A DNA stretch of 64,000 nt from JBHOQX01 sp042408595 (GTDB lineage: Bacteria > Chloroflexota > Chloroflexia > Chloroflexales > Roseiflexaceae), in NCBI GenBank assembly GCA_042408595.1, contig JBHOQX010000131.1, positions 77,546 to 141,545 of the forward strand. The letters run 5' to 3'. The translations under genes and the position numbers were made by a program. Each line of letters begins with the position of its first letter. The stretch's first letter is position 1. Positions 42,830 to 51,710 of the stretch are shown one piece after another. The notes under the pieces are model-generated. The model saw only the letters and a program-made list of their open reading frames with translations. It was not told the DNA's origin and did not search any database.

Positions 42830-44680
42830 ATGTTTCTCTGCTCCCCGCCAGCCTGGGGCGCCAGCGTCCATCACGATGGCTCGCCCTCGTATGTCGCGCT
42901 GAATGGAGCGACCGCCACGCTTCGGCTGCGTGCCGACCGCACCGCGCCGCTCCGCCGGGTCGTTTTGCGCACCTGCCCGGATGGCGAGCAGGCCCTGACG
43001 CCGATGCGTCCCGCCGGGGCGGATGCCGCCTGCCAGTGGTGGGAGGTCGATCTCGCCCTAGCGATGCCTCGCACCGGCTATCGCTTCTGGCTAGAGAGCG
43101 ACGACGGCGGTTGGTGGCTGACACAGGCAGGACTGGCGCGCCACACGCCGACCGACGCGACCGATTTCAAACTGCTGTCCGGCTACCACGCGCCGGGCTG
43201 GTTGCGCGGCGCGGTTTTCTACCAGATCTTCCCTGATCGCTTTGCCGACGGCGACCCAGGTAACAATGTCCGCACTGGCGAGTACCATCTGGGCCAGCGG
43301 CCGGTGGTGGCACGGCGCTGGGGCGAGCGCCCCGACCGGGCGAGCGGCGCGACCGAGTTCTTCGGCGGCGACCTCCAGGGGATCGTCCAGCGGCTGCCCT
43401 ACCTGGCCGACCTGGGGGTGAGCGCGATCTACCTCAACCCGATCTTCACCGCGCCAAGCAACCACAAGTACGATACCGCCGATTACGAGCATGTCGATCC
43501 GCATCTTGGCGGGGACGCCGCGCTGGCGGCGTTGCGCCGCGCGCTAGACACGTACGGCATGCGCCTGGTGTTGGATGTCGTGCCGAACCACTGTGGCGCG
43601 ACCCATACCTGGTTCACCGCCGCGCAGCGCGACCCGCACGCGCCAACCGCCGAGTTTTTCACCTTCCGCCGCCACCCGCACGAGTACGAAGCCTGGCTGG
43701 GCCACGCCAGCCTGCCGAAGCTGAACTACCGCAGCCAGCGGCTGCGCGAGGCCATGTATGCCGGAGCGGATGCGATCCTGCGGCGCTGGCTGCGCCCGCC
43801 GTACCGCATCGACGGCTGGCGGGTGGATGTGGCGAACATGCTGGCGCGCCAGGGCGAGAGCCAGCTCGGCCACAAGATCGGGCGCGGACTGCGCCGGGCG
43901 GTGAAGGCCGAAAACCCGGACGCCTACCTGCTCGGCGAGCACTTCTACGACGGCACGCCGCATCTGCAAGGGGATGAGCTGGACGCGACGATGAACTACC
44001 GCGGCTTCAGCATCCCGCTGCTGGAATGGCTCACCGGCCGCGGCTACGACCCCGGGGCCGCGCCGTCCCCGCTGCCCACCGAGGCGCTAGCCGCGCAGTG
44101 GCGGGCGTTCATGGCCGCCGTGCCCTGGCAGATCGCCGCGCAGCAACTCAACCTGCTCGGCAGCCATGACACGCCACGCATCCGCGCGCTGCTCGGGGGC
44201 GACCAGACGCGTATGGCGGTCGCCACGGCGCTCTTGTTCACCTTCCCCGGCGTGCCGTCCATCTACTACGGCGACGAGATCGGGCTGGAGGGCGGGCCGG
44301 ATCCCGATTGCCGCCGTTGCATGCCGTGGGACGTCACTCAGTGGGACCACGACCTTCTGGCGCACTACCGCCGGCTGATCGTCCTGCGGCGCGAGTCGGT
44401 GGCGCTGCGCGAGGGCGGCTTCCAGTTGCTGTACGCCGCCGGCGACACCATCGCCTTGCTGCGCGAGGCGCGCGCCGAACGGCTGCTGGTGGTCGCCCGG
44501 CGTGCGGCAGACGGGCTCCAGGCGCTCCCCGTGCGACCCGGCGGCATCGCCGATGGCGCCCGCTTCCGCGACGCGCTCAGCGGCGCGGTGGCCACGGTGA
44601 CCGGCGGTTACCTGCCGTTGGACGGCCTGAGCGCGCCGGGGGTGCAGGTGTGGCGCAGCGTCGCCTGCGAGGCTGCCTGA
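42830..44680 (+). CDS. Neopullulanase/maltodextrin-glucosidase-like GH13 enzyme
   Basis: The 616-residue protein has an N-terminal beta domain of the CBM34 type, then the (beta/alpha)8 barrel: AVFYQIFPDRFADGDPGNNV, MRLVLDVVPNHCGATHTWF (region I), YRIDGWRVDVANML (region II, nucleophile Asp), AYLLGEHFYDGTPHLQGD (region III, acid Glu) and NLLGSHDTPRIRALLGGD (region IV). The order and the PSNHKYDTADY segment suit MalZ or neopullulanase enzymes that cut maltodextrins and pullulan. No signal peptide is visible, so it is probably cytoplasmic. The ATG at 42830 has GGAG ten bases upstream. It sits behind a palindromic operator candidate. Confidence 0.87.
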   Translation: MFLCSPPAWGASVHHDGSPSYVALNGATATLRLRADRTAPLRRVVLRTCPDGEQALTPMRPAGADAACQWWEVDLALAMPRTGYRFWLESDDGGWWLTQAGLARHTPTDATDFKLLSGYHAPGWLRGAVFYQIFPDRFADGDPGNNVRTGEYHLGQRPVVARRWGERPDRASGATEFFGGDLQGIVQRLPYLADLGVSAIYLNPIFTAPSNHKYDTADYEHVDPHLGGDAALAALRRALDTYGMRLVLDVVPNHCGATHTWFTAAQRDPHAPTAEFFTFRRHPHEYEAWLGHASLPKLNYRSQRLREAMYAGADAILRRWLRPPYRIDGWRVDVANMLARQGESQLGHKIGRGLRRAVKAENPDAYLLGEHFYDGTPHLQGDELDATMNYRGFSIPLLEWLTGRGYDPGAAPSPLPTEALAAQWRAFMAAVPWQIAAQQLNLLGSHDTPRIRALLGGDQTRMAVATALLFTFPGVPSIYYGDEIGLEGGPDPDCRRCMPWDVTQWDHDLLAHYRRLIVLRRESVALREGGFQLLYAAGDTIALLREARAERLLVVARRAADGLQALPVRPGGIADGARFRDALSGAVATVTGGYLPLDGLSAPGVQVWRSVACEAA

Positions 44681-45101
44681 AACGCTCCTGGCGGGGAAGC
44701 TGGGGGCTGCCTGGCCGCTAGGGGCATCCTGTGCTGCCGCGCGGTCCGCGGCTGAGCTGCCGACCGCGTGGTGGAAATAGCCTGGAAGGTGGCGCCCTCC
44801 GCACCTCCGCCTTTCAGACTGTCCTGCGCACCACGAGCGGCCAGCAGAGCCAGCAGCTGATCACAAATCGCTACCGATTCGCTCGTTGCAGCAGGCGGTT
44901 CATGCCGTACGATGGCGGGTAGGAAAGCGCCTATCTGTCAGTCATTGGGGCTCACCCGGTCGTCTACAACGCGGGAGCTGTAGCGGGCCGGTGGCCATCC
45001 ACAGCGTTGTTTTTCGGGCACGTGCGCCCAAGAAGGGTCGTGCAGAGGCTTCGCCCCTCGAAACCTCCCCGCCGCGCACCTGCTGTCGGTAGCGCACGAA
45101 C
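44681..45101. other. 421-base spacer built largely from dispersed repeat elements
   Basis: Three elements are seen. Around 44671-44715 the sequence GGCTGCCTGAAACGCTCCTG continues into a GC-rich stretch that matches the minus strand at 48990-48945. At 44781-44810 is GGTGGCGCCCTCC followed by GCACCTCC, and at 45044-45070 is GAGGCTTCGCCCCTC followed by GAAACCTCC. No gene is recognised, and no clear promoter for the next gene was found. Confidence 0.55.
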
Positions 45102-46103
45102 ATGAACCTGTCGCAGCGCCAGATCAACCTCGGTCTCTTCTGCTTTCTGACGGTCGCCGCCGTGATGGGGGCGGGCATGCTCATCGCGATGAACGGCTAC
45201 CCATCCTCGATTGCCGTATCTGCGGCGGCCGCGATCGTCTTCTCCGTGTTGGGCTACCTCTACTGGCGTGGCTGGGAGCCGGCGCGCTATGTCGCCGTGA
45301 TCGTCGTGACGTTCCTCACGGCGTTTGGCCTGCAGGAACCGGGCGTCAGCCAGACCGAAGACGCCACCATCTTCATCCCGGCGATGCTGGCGCTGGCGCT
45401 CACCGGGCCGGCCTGGGTCGCCGGGTGCGCCCTGGCGACCCTCACCATCCTGATCGCGCGCGCCGGGGGCCAGGGCGTCTACACCGATCGCGTTTTTTTG
45501 CTGATCTACGCCACACTGATCGGCATGATGGTCCTGAGCCGGCTGGGCACCGATACCGCCCGGCGCCTGGCCGCCGCCAACGCCCGCGCCGCCGCGGCGC
45601 GCGCCGAGGCCGAGCAGCAGGCCCACGCCCTGGCGGAGCGTAACGACGAACTGGCGCGGCTGGTCGAGGAGATCCGGCGGCAGAGCGCGGAACAGGCCCG
45701 CCTGCTGGAGGAGAACCAGCAGCAGCGCGAGGCGCTGCGCGAGCTGAGCGTCCCGGTGCTTCCGGTAGCGCGCGGCACGCTGGTGATGCCGCTGATCGGC
45801 GCGCTGGACAGCGCCCGGCTGCTGGAGGTGCGCGAGCGGGCGCTCGACGCTATCCAGCGGACGCAGGCGCGCCGCCTGGTGCTGGATGTCACCGGCGTGC
45901 CGCTGGTGGACACGCAGGTCGCGAAGGGGCTGCTGGCGGCGGTGCAGGCGGCGCGGCTGCTGGGCGCGGATGTGGCCCTGGTCGGCATCCGCCCGGAGGT
46001 CGCCCAGTCGATCGTCGGCCTGGGGCTCGACCTGTCGGGCATCCGCACCGCCAGCGACCTGGCGACGGCGCTGGGCGACAGGACACGCTCGCCGAACCAT
46101 TAA
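45102..46103 (+). CDS. Membrane receptor with MASE-like membrane domain, coiled coil and RsbR-type STAS domain
   Basis: The 333-residue protein has four to five hydrophobic helices in the first 150 residues (LGLFCFLTVAAVMGAGMLIA, IAVSAAAAIVFSVLGYLYW, WVAGCALATLTILIARAGG, VFLLIYATLIGMMVLSRL). A coiled coil of about 60 residues follows, then a STAS domain from about residue 216 (VPVLPVARGTLVMPLIGALD, LVLDVTGVPLVDTQVAKGLL). The STAS part closely matches that of the protein at 9626-11368, including the DVTG and VDT sites where RsbR proteins are phosphorylated. It is probably a membrane input protein of a stressosome-like pathway. The ATG at 45102 lacks a clear ribosome-binding site. Confidence 0.82.
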   Translation: MNLSQRQINLGLFCFLTVAAVMGAGMLIAMNGYPSSIAVSAAAAIVFSVLGYLYWRGWEPARYVAVIVVTFLTAFGLQEPGVSQTEDATIFIPAMLALALTGPAWVAGCALATLTILIARAGGQGVYTDRVFLLIYATLIGMMVLSRLGTDTARRLAAANARAAAARAEAEQQAHALAERNDELARLVEEIRRQSAEQARLLEENQQQREALRELSVPVLPVARGTLVMPLIGALDSARLLEVRERALDAIQRTQARRLVLDVTGVPLVDTQVAKGLLAAVQAARLLGADVALVGIRPEVAQSIVGLGLDLSGIRTASDLATALGDRTRSPNH

Positions 46104-46117
46104 CCGCGAAGGACCCA

Positions 46118-46168
46118 AAGGGCGCAAACGGCAGGCCGAGGTTCGATCGGTCTGCCGTTTGCGCCCTT
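46118..46168. terminator. Large hairpin between convergent genes, probably a bidirectional terminator
   Basis: Arms of 17 bases (46118-46134 and 46152-46168) are perfectly complementary (AAGGGCGCAAACGGCAG and its complement), and the loop can add a further CCGA/TCGG pair. It lies exactly between the ends of the STAS receptor gene and hppA. Only short T or A runs flank the stem, so the termination call rests mainly on position. Confidence 0.65.
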
Positions 46169-46192
46169 CGGGAAGCGCCAAGGACCGCCCGG

Positions 46193-48523
46193 CTAATCTC
46201 CCTTCGCCACCGTGGTCGGCGCGGCGGTCGGCGCGGCGAGCTGCTCGCCCTCGCGCTTGCTCTGCCAGATCGCCCAGACCAGCGCGGCGGCACAGATCAG
46301 CATCGCGACGCTGACGCCGATCCCGAGCGGCTGGCCGGGCAGGCGCACCGTCACCACGATCGGCGCGATGATCAGCGCGACCAGATTGATCACCTTGATC
46401 ATCGGGTTGAGCGCCGGGCCGGCGGTGTCCTTCAGCGGGTCGCCGACGGTATCGCCGACCACGGCGGCCTTGTGCGGCTCGGAATGCTTGCCGCCGTAGT
46501 TGCCCTCCTCGATATACTTCTTGGCGTTGTCCCACGCGCCGCCGGCGTTCGCCTGGAACACCGCCATGAGCTGGCCGGAGAGGATGATGCCGGCCAGGAA
46601 GCCGCCGAGCGCCTCGACACCGAGCAGAAAGCCGACCAGGATCGGCACCATCACCGCGATAATGCCCAGGCTGATCAGCTCCTTTTGCGCCGCGGTGGTC
46701 GAGATGCTCACCGCGCGGGCGTAATCCGGCGTCACCTTGCCTTCCATCAGGCCGGGGATCTTGAACTGCCGGCGCACCTCGTTCACGATCTGCGACGCCG
46801 CGCGCTGCACCGCCCGGATCGTCAGCGACGAGAACAGGAACGGCACCGCGCCGCCGATCAGCAACCCGATGAACACGATCGGCGCGGAGACGTTGATGCC
46901 GGTCAACACCGGCTGGCCGATCTGCTGCTGCACCTTGCCCGTATCGGTGAGGAACGAGCCGAACAGCGCCACCGCCGCGATCACCGCCGAGCCGATCGCG
47001 ATGCCTTTGGTGACGGCCTTGGTGGTGTTGCCGACCGCGTCCAGGTCGTCCATCACATTGCGGGCGTTCTTGTCCAGCCCGCTCATCTCGCCGATCCCGT
47101 TGGCGTTATCCGAGATCGGGCCGAACGAGTCCATCGAGATCGTGTTGCCCGTCAGCGAGAGCATGCCGATGCCGGTGAGCGAGACGCCGTAGAGGATGGC
47201 CGTGAAGGTGACGGTCGGGTCGGTCGAGAAGCCGGTGAAGATCAGCACCGACGCCAGAATAGAGCCACAGATCACCAGGATCGCCCAGACGCTCGACTCC
47301 ATGCCGAGCGCCAGGCCGGCCAGGATGTTGGTGGCCGAGCCGGTCTGCGAGGCACGGCTGACATCCTTCACCGGCTTGTAGTGCGTCGAGGTGAAGTACT
47401 CCGTCACCTTGTCGAGCGCGAGCGCCAGCACGATGCCGGCCACAACCGCCAGGAACGGCCGCCAGTCGACCGCGCCGCTCGCCGGATCGACCATGTAGAA
47501 GAGCGACACGAGCGCGAAGCCGATGATCGCGATCACCGCCGCGATATAGAAGCCGCGGTTCATCGCCGCCATGGCGTTGCGCCGGCGCTCGTCCGTCCGC
47601 ACGAACTGGTTGCCGATCACCGAGGCGACCACACCGACGGCGCGCAGCAACAGCGGGAAGATCACGAAGCGCAGGTCGTACTGCCCGTCGAACATGGCGC
47701 CCTTGGCCGCGTCGCCGAGCACGATGCCGAGGATCAAGGCCGAGACCAGCGTGACCTCGAAGCTCTCGAACACGTCCGCCGCCATGCCGGCGCAATCGCC
47801 GACGTTGTCACCCACCAGGTCGGCGATCACCGCGGCGTTGCGCGGGTCGTCCTCCGGGATGCCGGCCTCGACCTTGCCCACCAGATCGGCCCCGACATCG
47901 GCGGCCTTGGTGTAGATGCCACCGCCGACGCGCATAAAGAGCGCGATCAGCGAGCCGCCGAAGCCGAAGCCCAGCAGCGCGTCCGGCGCGGCGACACCGA
48001 AGAATATAAAGATCACCGTGCCGCCGAGCAGCCCCAGGCCGACACACAGCATCCCGGTGACCGAACCGGACTGGTAGGCCACCTGCAGCGCCGGGTTGTA
48101 CCCCTTGCGCGCAGCCGCAGCGACGCGCACATTCCCCTCGACAGCGACGTTCATCCCGATGAAGCCGACCAGATACGAAAAGACCGAGCCCATCAGGAAG
48201 GCGAGCGCGCGCCCGAGCGCGACAGCCAGCGTGGCGTTCGCGCCGAACGTCTCCTCTGCCTCGCGCGTCGGCGGCACGATCAGCACGCTGGCCGCCAGCA
48301 CAAAGGTCAGAATGACGATCAGGATCGCAATGGTGCGGGCCTGGCGGGTGAGATAGGCGTTCGCACCCGCCTTGATGAACCCCCAGACCTCTTGCATCCG
48401 CTCGGTGCCCTTGTCCTGCCGCAGGATCTGCGCGCGCAGGAAAAGGGTGTAGACCAGGCTGAGGATGGCGATGGCGAACACGACCAAGACCGCGGCCTGT
48501 TCGAACGGCGTAAGACCCTGCAT
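46193..48523 (-). CDS. hppA: Membrane-bound proton-translocating pyrophosphatase, K+-independent type
   Basis: The 776-residue protein with about 16 helices has the pyrophosphate-site segments GGGIYTKAADVGADLVGKVE, GDNVGDCAGMAADVFE and DPLKDTAGPALNPMIKV. It couples pyrophosphate hydrolysis to proton export across the membrane. The segment GNTTKAVTKG carries Lys and Thr at the two positions that are Ala in potassium-dependent enzymes, so it should not need K+. The start is taken as ATG 48523; a GTG two codons upstream (48529) is better spaced from GGGGG and may be used. The promoter is at 48632-48660. Confidence 0.95.
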   Translation of the reverse strand: MQGLTPFEQAAVLVVFAIAILSLVYTLFLRAQILRQDKGTERMQEVWGFIKAGANAYLTRQARTIAILIVILTFVLAASVLIVPPTREAEETFGANATLAVALGRALAFLMGSVFSYLVGFIGMNVAVEGNVRVAAAARKGYNPALQVAYQSGSVTGMLCVGLGLLGGTVIFIFFGVAAPDALLGFGFGGSLIALFMRVGGGIYTKAADVGADLVGKVEAGIPEDDPRNAAVIADLVGDNVGDCAGMAADVFESFEVTLVSALILGIVLGDAAKGAMFDGQYDLRFVIFPLLLRAVGVVASVIGNQFVRTDERRRNAMAAMNRGFYIAAVIAIIGFALVSLFYMVDPASGAVDWRPFLAVVAGIVLALALDKVTEYFTSTHYKPVKDVSRASQTGSATNILAGLALGMESSVWAILVICGSILASVLIFTGFSTDPTVTFTAILYGVSLTGIGMLSLTGNTISMDSFGPISDNANGIGEMSGLDKNARNVMDDLDAVGNTTKAVTKGIAIGSAVIAAVALFGSFLTDTGKVQQQIGQPVLTGINVSAPIVFIGLLIGGAVPFLFSSLTIRAVQRAASQIVNEVRRQFKIPGLMEGKVTPDYARAVSISTTAAQKELISLGIIAVMVPILVGFLLGVEALGGFLAGIILSGQLMAVFQANAGGAWDNAKKYIEEGNYGGKHSEPHKAAVVGDTVGDPLKDTAGPALNPMIKVINLVALIIAPIVVTVRLPGQPLGIGVSVAMLICAAALVWAIWQSKREGEQLAAPTAAPTTVAKGD

Positions 48524-48631
48524 CAACACAAACACACCCCCTTGTGCATCACCGAATTCGATCCCGGGCGATGGCGTCCGAGGCGGGCTGCCGGGCGCCC
48601 ACAAGCTTAACGCCTCGTGAGATGGCTGCGC

Positions 48632-48660
48632 ATCATAGCATAATCTTCACGACGGCGCAA
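48632..48660 (-). promoter_or_regulatory. Promoter of hppA
   Basis: On the minus strand TTGCGC and TATGAT are separated by 17 bases, and TGC directly precedes the -10 box (extended -10). The leader to the hppA start would be about 100 bases. Confidence 0.7.
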
Positions 48661-49198
48661 CGCGCTGCGGCATGAGCCGGAGCCGCCCGGGCCGCGCCTC
48701 CCGGCGTGGGGGGCGGACAGCGTCCCCGAACCTCTTCTCCGCGCCCCTCCCCACCGCGAAGCGGGCGAGAAACCACGGCGCACGGCGGCGGCGCGCCGCG
48801 TCTGTACGGCAGAGGGATAGCCCCTTCTTTTGTGGTCGTGCGAAGGGATGAGCACGCAGAAGCTGTCTGAAACAGGGATGTTTGGCGGGCGCAACCGTTC
48901 CAAGAATGTTCCGCCGCGCGGGCGGCGGAGCAGGATTGCCTCTGGCGCCTGCGGCCCCCAACGCCCCTGCTAGAAGCGTTTCAGACAGCCCCTCACCTGT
49001 AACTGGTTCACGGAGCGCATGCTGCTGCAAAAAAGCCCTTCAACGTGGATCGCCGTTTGCCCATCCTGAAGCCATACGCGCGCCGAACAGCACGCGGCGG
49101 CCTCGGAACGCAGCGGCGCGCCGGGGTGATGAGCTCTCGCGATCGCCGCGGGCCTCCTCCGCCTTAAGACCGAGGCGGTTCTCAGACTTTGTGACGAC
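48661..49198. other. Gene-free region upstream of hppA
   Basis: It contains a dispersed palindrome-like stretch near 48700-48740 (minus strand GAGGTTCGGGGACGC), the 128-bp inverted-repeat-bounded element at 48862-48989, and a 6-bp hairpin (CCGCCT/AGGCGG) near 49160-49180. No coding gene is recognised. Confidence 0.45.
48862..48989. repeat. 128-bp element bounded by 12-bp inverted repeats
   Basis: GCTGTCTGAAAC at 48862-48873 is repeated in inverse orientation at 48978-48989. The right end continues inwards as a sequence very like the end of the neopullulanase gene and its spacer (44671-44715). This looks like a small non-autonomous mobile or repeat element; target-site duplications are not obvious. 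Confidence 0.55.
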
Positions 49199-49342
49199 TT
49201 GCAATATCCGGCAAGGTTTGTTATACTTGTCACAGGTTCAGGTGGCGGCGCGGCGACCGCCGCCTGATCGATACCGTTCCGCCAATACCTGCCCCCTCGC
49301 CGCTCCCCTTTTTTCCTCCCGGCTGCCGTGCAAACGGCAGCC
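49199..49342 (+). ncRNA. Candidate small RNA transcription unit (promoter at 49199-49227)
   Basis: TTGCAA and TATACT are separated by 17 bases, giving a strong promoter that faces a region with no plus-strand gene. A transcript starting near 49234 would begin with a 10-bp hairpin (49239-49248 with 49257-49266). It would end after a perfect 9-bp stem closed by a GCAA tetraloop (49321-49329 with 49334-49342), giving an RNA of about 110 bases. The T-run after the last stem is poor, which weakens the terminator call. I do not recognise an RNA family. Confidence 0.45.
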
Positions 49343-49427
49343 GTTTCCGCTTTGGTGTGCCGGCAGCGCCTATGCGTCGCTCTGGCTGGTGCGCGCGAAG
49401 ACAACGAACGGAGACCTCGCGCCTCGT

Positions 49428-50456
49428 TCAGGCCGCGCCGTGCGCCGCCGCGATCAGCGCGCGCCAGGCGTCGTCCATCCGCCCCGGCTCGAACGGCAGG
49501 TAGATGCTGATCCGGTCGAGCACGCCGTGGTAGCGCTCGCGCAGCGCCGCACCGAGTCGGTCGAGCGGCGCCTCAACGGCATAGACGCCGAGCATCTCGT
49601 CGCTGATCAGCGCGCCCATCTCCGCCCAGCGCTGCGCCGCCGCCAGCCGCGATAGCTCCTCGCCAGCCGCGCCCCATCCGTGCGTCTCCAGCACCACCCG
49701 GTAGGTCGGCGTCGAGGCGTAGAAGGCGATCTGGCGGCGGACAGCGGCGCGCATGTCGTCCATGGCGTGCGCGTCCGCCCCGGTGATCACGAACACGCTG
49801 CTGACCAGCGCCACCGCCGCCGGATCGCGCCCGGCCCGGGCCGCGCCCGCGGCGATCTGCGGGCGGACGACCTCCTGGAGGTAGCGCACGCTGTGGAACG
49901 GGTGGACGTGGAACCCCTCGCACAGTTCGCCCGCCAGCCGCGCCAGCCCCTCGTTCACGCCGGCGATGTAGATCGGGATGTCCGGGTGGTCGATCGGGCC
50001 GGGGTTGAAGAAGGGCGTCATCAGGGTGAGTTGGTAGTAATCGCCCTGGTACCTCAGCCGCCCGCCGGTCTGCCAGCACTGCCAGACCGCCCGCAGTGCG
50101 CCGATGTAGTCGCGCAGCCGCTTCACCGGCGAGTCCCACACCGTGGCATAGCGCCGCTCGATATGCGCGCGGACCTGTGTGCCAAGGCCGAGAATGAAGC
50201 GCCCACCGGAGAGCGCCTGCAGATCCCAGGCGATCTGCGCCGTGACCATTGGGCTGCGCGGGAAGGCGATCGCCACGGCGGTGCCGAGGTCGATCCGGCG
50301 CGTGTGTTCGGCGGCGAGCGCCAGCGGCAGAAAGGCGTTATGCTGGGTTTCAACCGTCCAGAGGCCGTCGAAGCCCAACTCCTCGGCGGCGCGGGCGATC
50401 GGCGCAGCGGCGCCGAGCCGGCGCGTCTCGGGGGCGAGATTCGCGTCAAACTTCAT
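49428..50456 (-). CDS. LLM-class (F420-dependent type) oxidoreductase
   Basis: The 342-residue protein is a luciferase-like flavin/F420 barrel: FDANLAPETRRLGAAAPIAR, AEELGFDGLWTVETQHNAFL, RRIDLGTAVAIAFPRSPMVT, AQIAWDLQALSGGRFILGLG (the family's core QDALSGGRFxLGLG-like segment), and IPIYIAGVNEGLARLAGELC. These point to the F420-dependent branch. The substrate is unknown. The ATG at 50456 follows GGAG and fits the family start. The extra upstream frame is not conserved-looking. Confidence 0.88.
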   Translation of the reverse strand: MKFDANLAPETRRLGAAAPIARAAEELGFDGLWTVETQHNAFLPLALAAEHTRRIDLGTAVAIAFPRSPMVTAQIAWDLQALSGGRFILGLGTQVRAHIERRYATVWDSPVKRLRDYIGALRAVWQCWQTGGRLRYQGDYYQLTLMTPFFNPGPIDHPDIPIYIAGVNEGLARLAGELCEGFHVHPFHSVRYLQEVVRPQIAAGAARAGRDPAAVALVSSVFVITGADAHAMDDMRAAVRRQIAFYASTPTYRVVLETHGWGAAGEELSRLAAAQRWAEMGALISDEMLGVYAVEAPLDRLGAALRERYHGVLDRISIYLPFEPGRMDDAWRALIAAAHGAA

Positions 50457-50579
50457 GCAGCACTCCAGTCTCCGAAGCGAGGAGTCGGGTGCCGCCGACT
50501 CGCGGAGAACGTCTGTTCGGTGCAGCCACGGTGCAGCCAATACCCCGCTTGAACAGCGACGTCCTTCAGGCCACCCTTG

Positions 50580-51701
50580 TCAGATGGCCCGCGGCGCACG
50601 TTGTAGACGGTCGCCCGACTCAAGCACAGCGGCCACGCCGGTCACCGCGCCGCGGATCACAGCATCGCGCGCCTGGCGAATGGCGCTCATGATCGCCACT
50701 GCGTCGGAGCGGCCATGGGCGACGATCGCCACGCCACGCAGGCCGAGCAGCGGCGCGCCGCCGTGCGAGCGGTAGTCCGCCACCTGGCGCACGCGGAGCA
50801 GCGGCGGTCCGAGAGCGCTGCCCACCAGCGCTGGCCCGCCCAGCAGCCCTGCCACAGCCACGGGCAGCCGCCCGCTGCGCGGTGAGAGCGCGGCCAGCAC
50901 CGCTGGCGGCAGCAGGCCGGCCGCCAGGCGCCAGCCCAGCCCGCGGCGCACCTCGCGCAGGCTTCGCTGGAGCGCCAACTTCATCACCGCCTCGCTGGTC
51001 TTGATGAACAGGTTGCCGACGAAGCCGTCGCAGACCAGCACGTCGCACACACCACCAACCAGCGCATCCTTCGGCTCGGCGTTGCCAACAAAATGGAGGG
51101 GGGAGTGACGCAGCAGCGCGTGGGCCTCCTGGACCAGCCGGTCGCCCTTGCTGTCCTCCTCGCCGTTGGCAAGCAGCGCCACCCGCGGCTGGGCCACGTC
51201 CAGCGCCCGCTCGGCGTAGACCGCGCCCAGTTGCGCGAACTGGAGCAGATACTCCGGCTTGCAGTCGGTCGTCGCGCCGATGTCGAGCAGCAGCATGTCG
51301 CGCTCGAGCGCCGGAAAGCGCACGGCCAGCGCGGGCCGCGCAATGCCTTGGATGCGCCCGAGCACGAACGTCGCCGCGGCCATCGTCGCGCCGCTGTGTC
51401 CGGCAGAGACGAACGCGTCGGCCGCGCCCTGGCGCACTAGCCGCAGCCCAACGACGTGCGGCGAGCGAGGCTTGCGGCGGGCGGCCTGCACCGGATGCTC
51501 GTTCATCGCGATCACATCCGGCGCGTCTACCACCGGCAAGTCGAGGCCGGCGGTGTCGTGCCGGGCGAGCTCAGCGCGTACCTGATCCGCCGGACCGGCC
51601 AGAACCACCGTACAACCGAAGGCCCGCGCCGCCATCACCGCGCCGCGAACCGTTTCCTGCGGGGCGTTGTCGCCGCCCGCCGCGTCAAGGACGATGCGCA
51701 T
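50580..51701 (-). CDS. plsX: Phosphate acyltransferase
   Basis: The 373-residue protein transfers acyl groups from acyl-ACP to phosphate in phospholipid synthesis. Seen are MRIVLDAAGGDNAPQETVRG (family start MDAMGGDxAP), AADAFVSAGHSGATMAAATF, LLDIGATTDCKPEYLLQFA, ALLANGEEDSKGDRLVQEAH and CDVLVCDGFVGNLFIKTSEA. The length is slightly above the usual 330-350 because of an Ala/Gly/Leu-rich stretch near the C-terminus. The start lacks a clear Shine-Dalgarno site and is preceded ten bases away by a 7-unit octamer array. The usual neighbours fabD/acpP are absent; hisB lies upstream. Confidence 0.93.
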   Translation of the reverse strand: MRIVLDAAGGDNAPQETVRGAVMAARAFGCTVVLAGPADQVRAELARHDTAGLDLPVVDAPDVIAMNEHPVQAARRKPRSPHVVGLRLVRQGAADAFVSAGHSGATMAAATFVLGRIQGIARPALAVRFPALERDMLLLDIGATTDCKPEYLLQFAQLGAVYAERALDVAQPRVALLANGEEDSKGDRLVQEAHALLRHSPLHFVGNAEPKDALVGGVCDVLVCDGFVGNLFIKTSEAVMKLALQRSLREVRRGLGWRLAAGLLPPAVLAALSPRSGRLPVAVAGLLGGPALVGSALGPPLLRVRQVADYRSHGGAPLLGLRGVAIVAHGRSDAVAIMSAIRQARDAVIRGAVTGVAAVLESGDRLQRAPRAI

Positions 51702-51710
51702 GCCGTGTCA

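Noticed and set aside
46118..46168. tRNA gene suggested by GGTTCGATC in the loop region
   Set aside because: The surrounding 70 bases do not fold as a cloverleaf, and the string lies in the loop of a 17-bp hairpin between convergent genes.
46472..48610. A 712-codon open frame on the plus strand opposite hppA
   Set aside because: Its translation is rich in Arg, His, Asp and Glu without domain motifs, and the minus strand encodes an unmistakable pyrophosphatase. It is an antisense shadow of a high-G+C gene.
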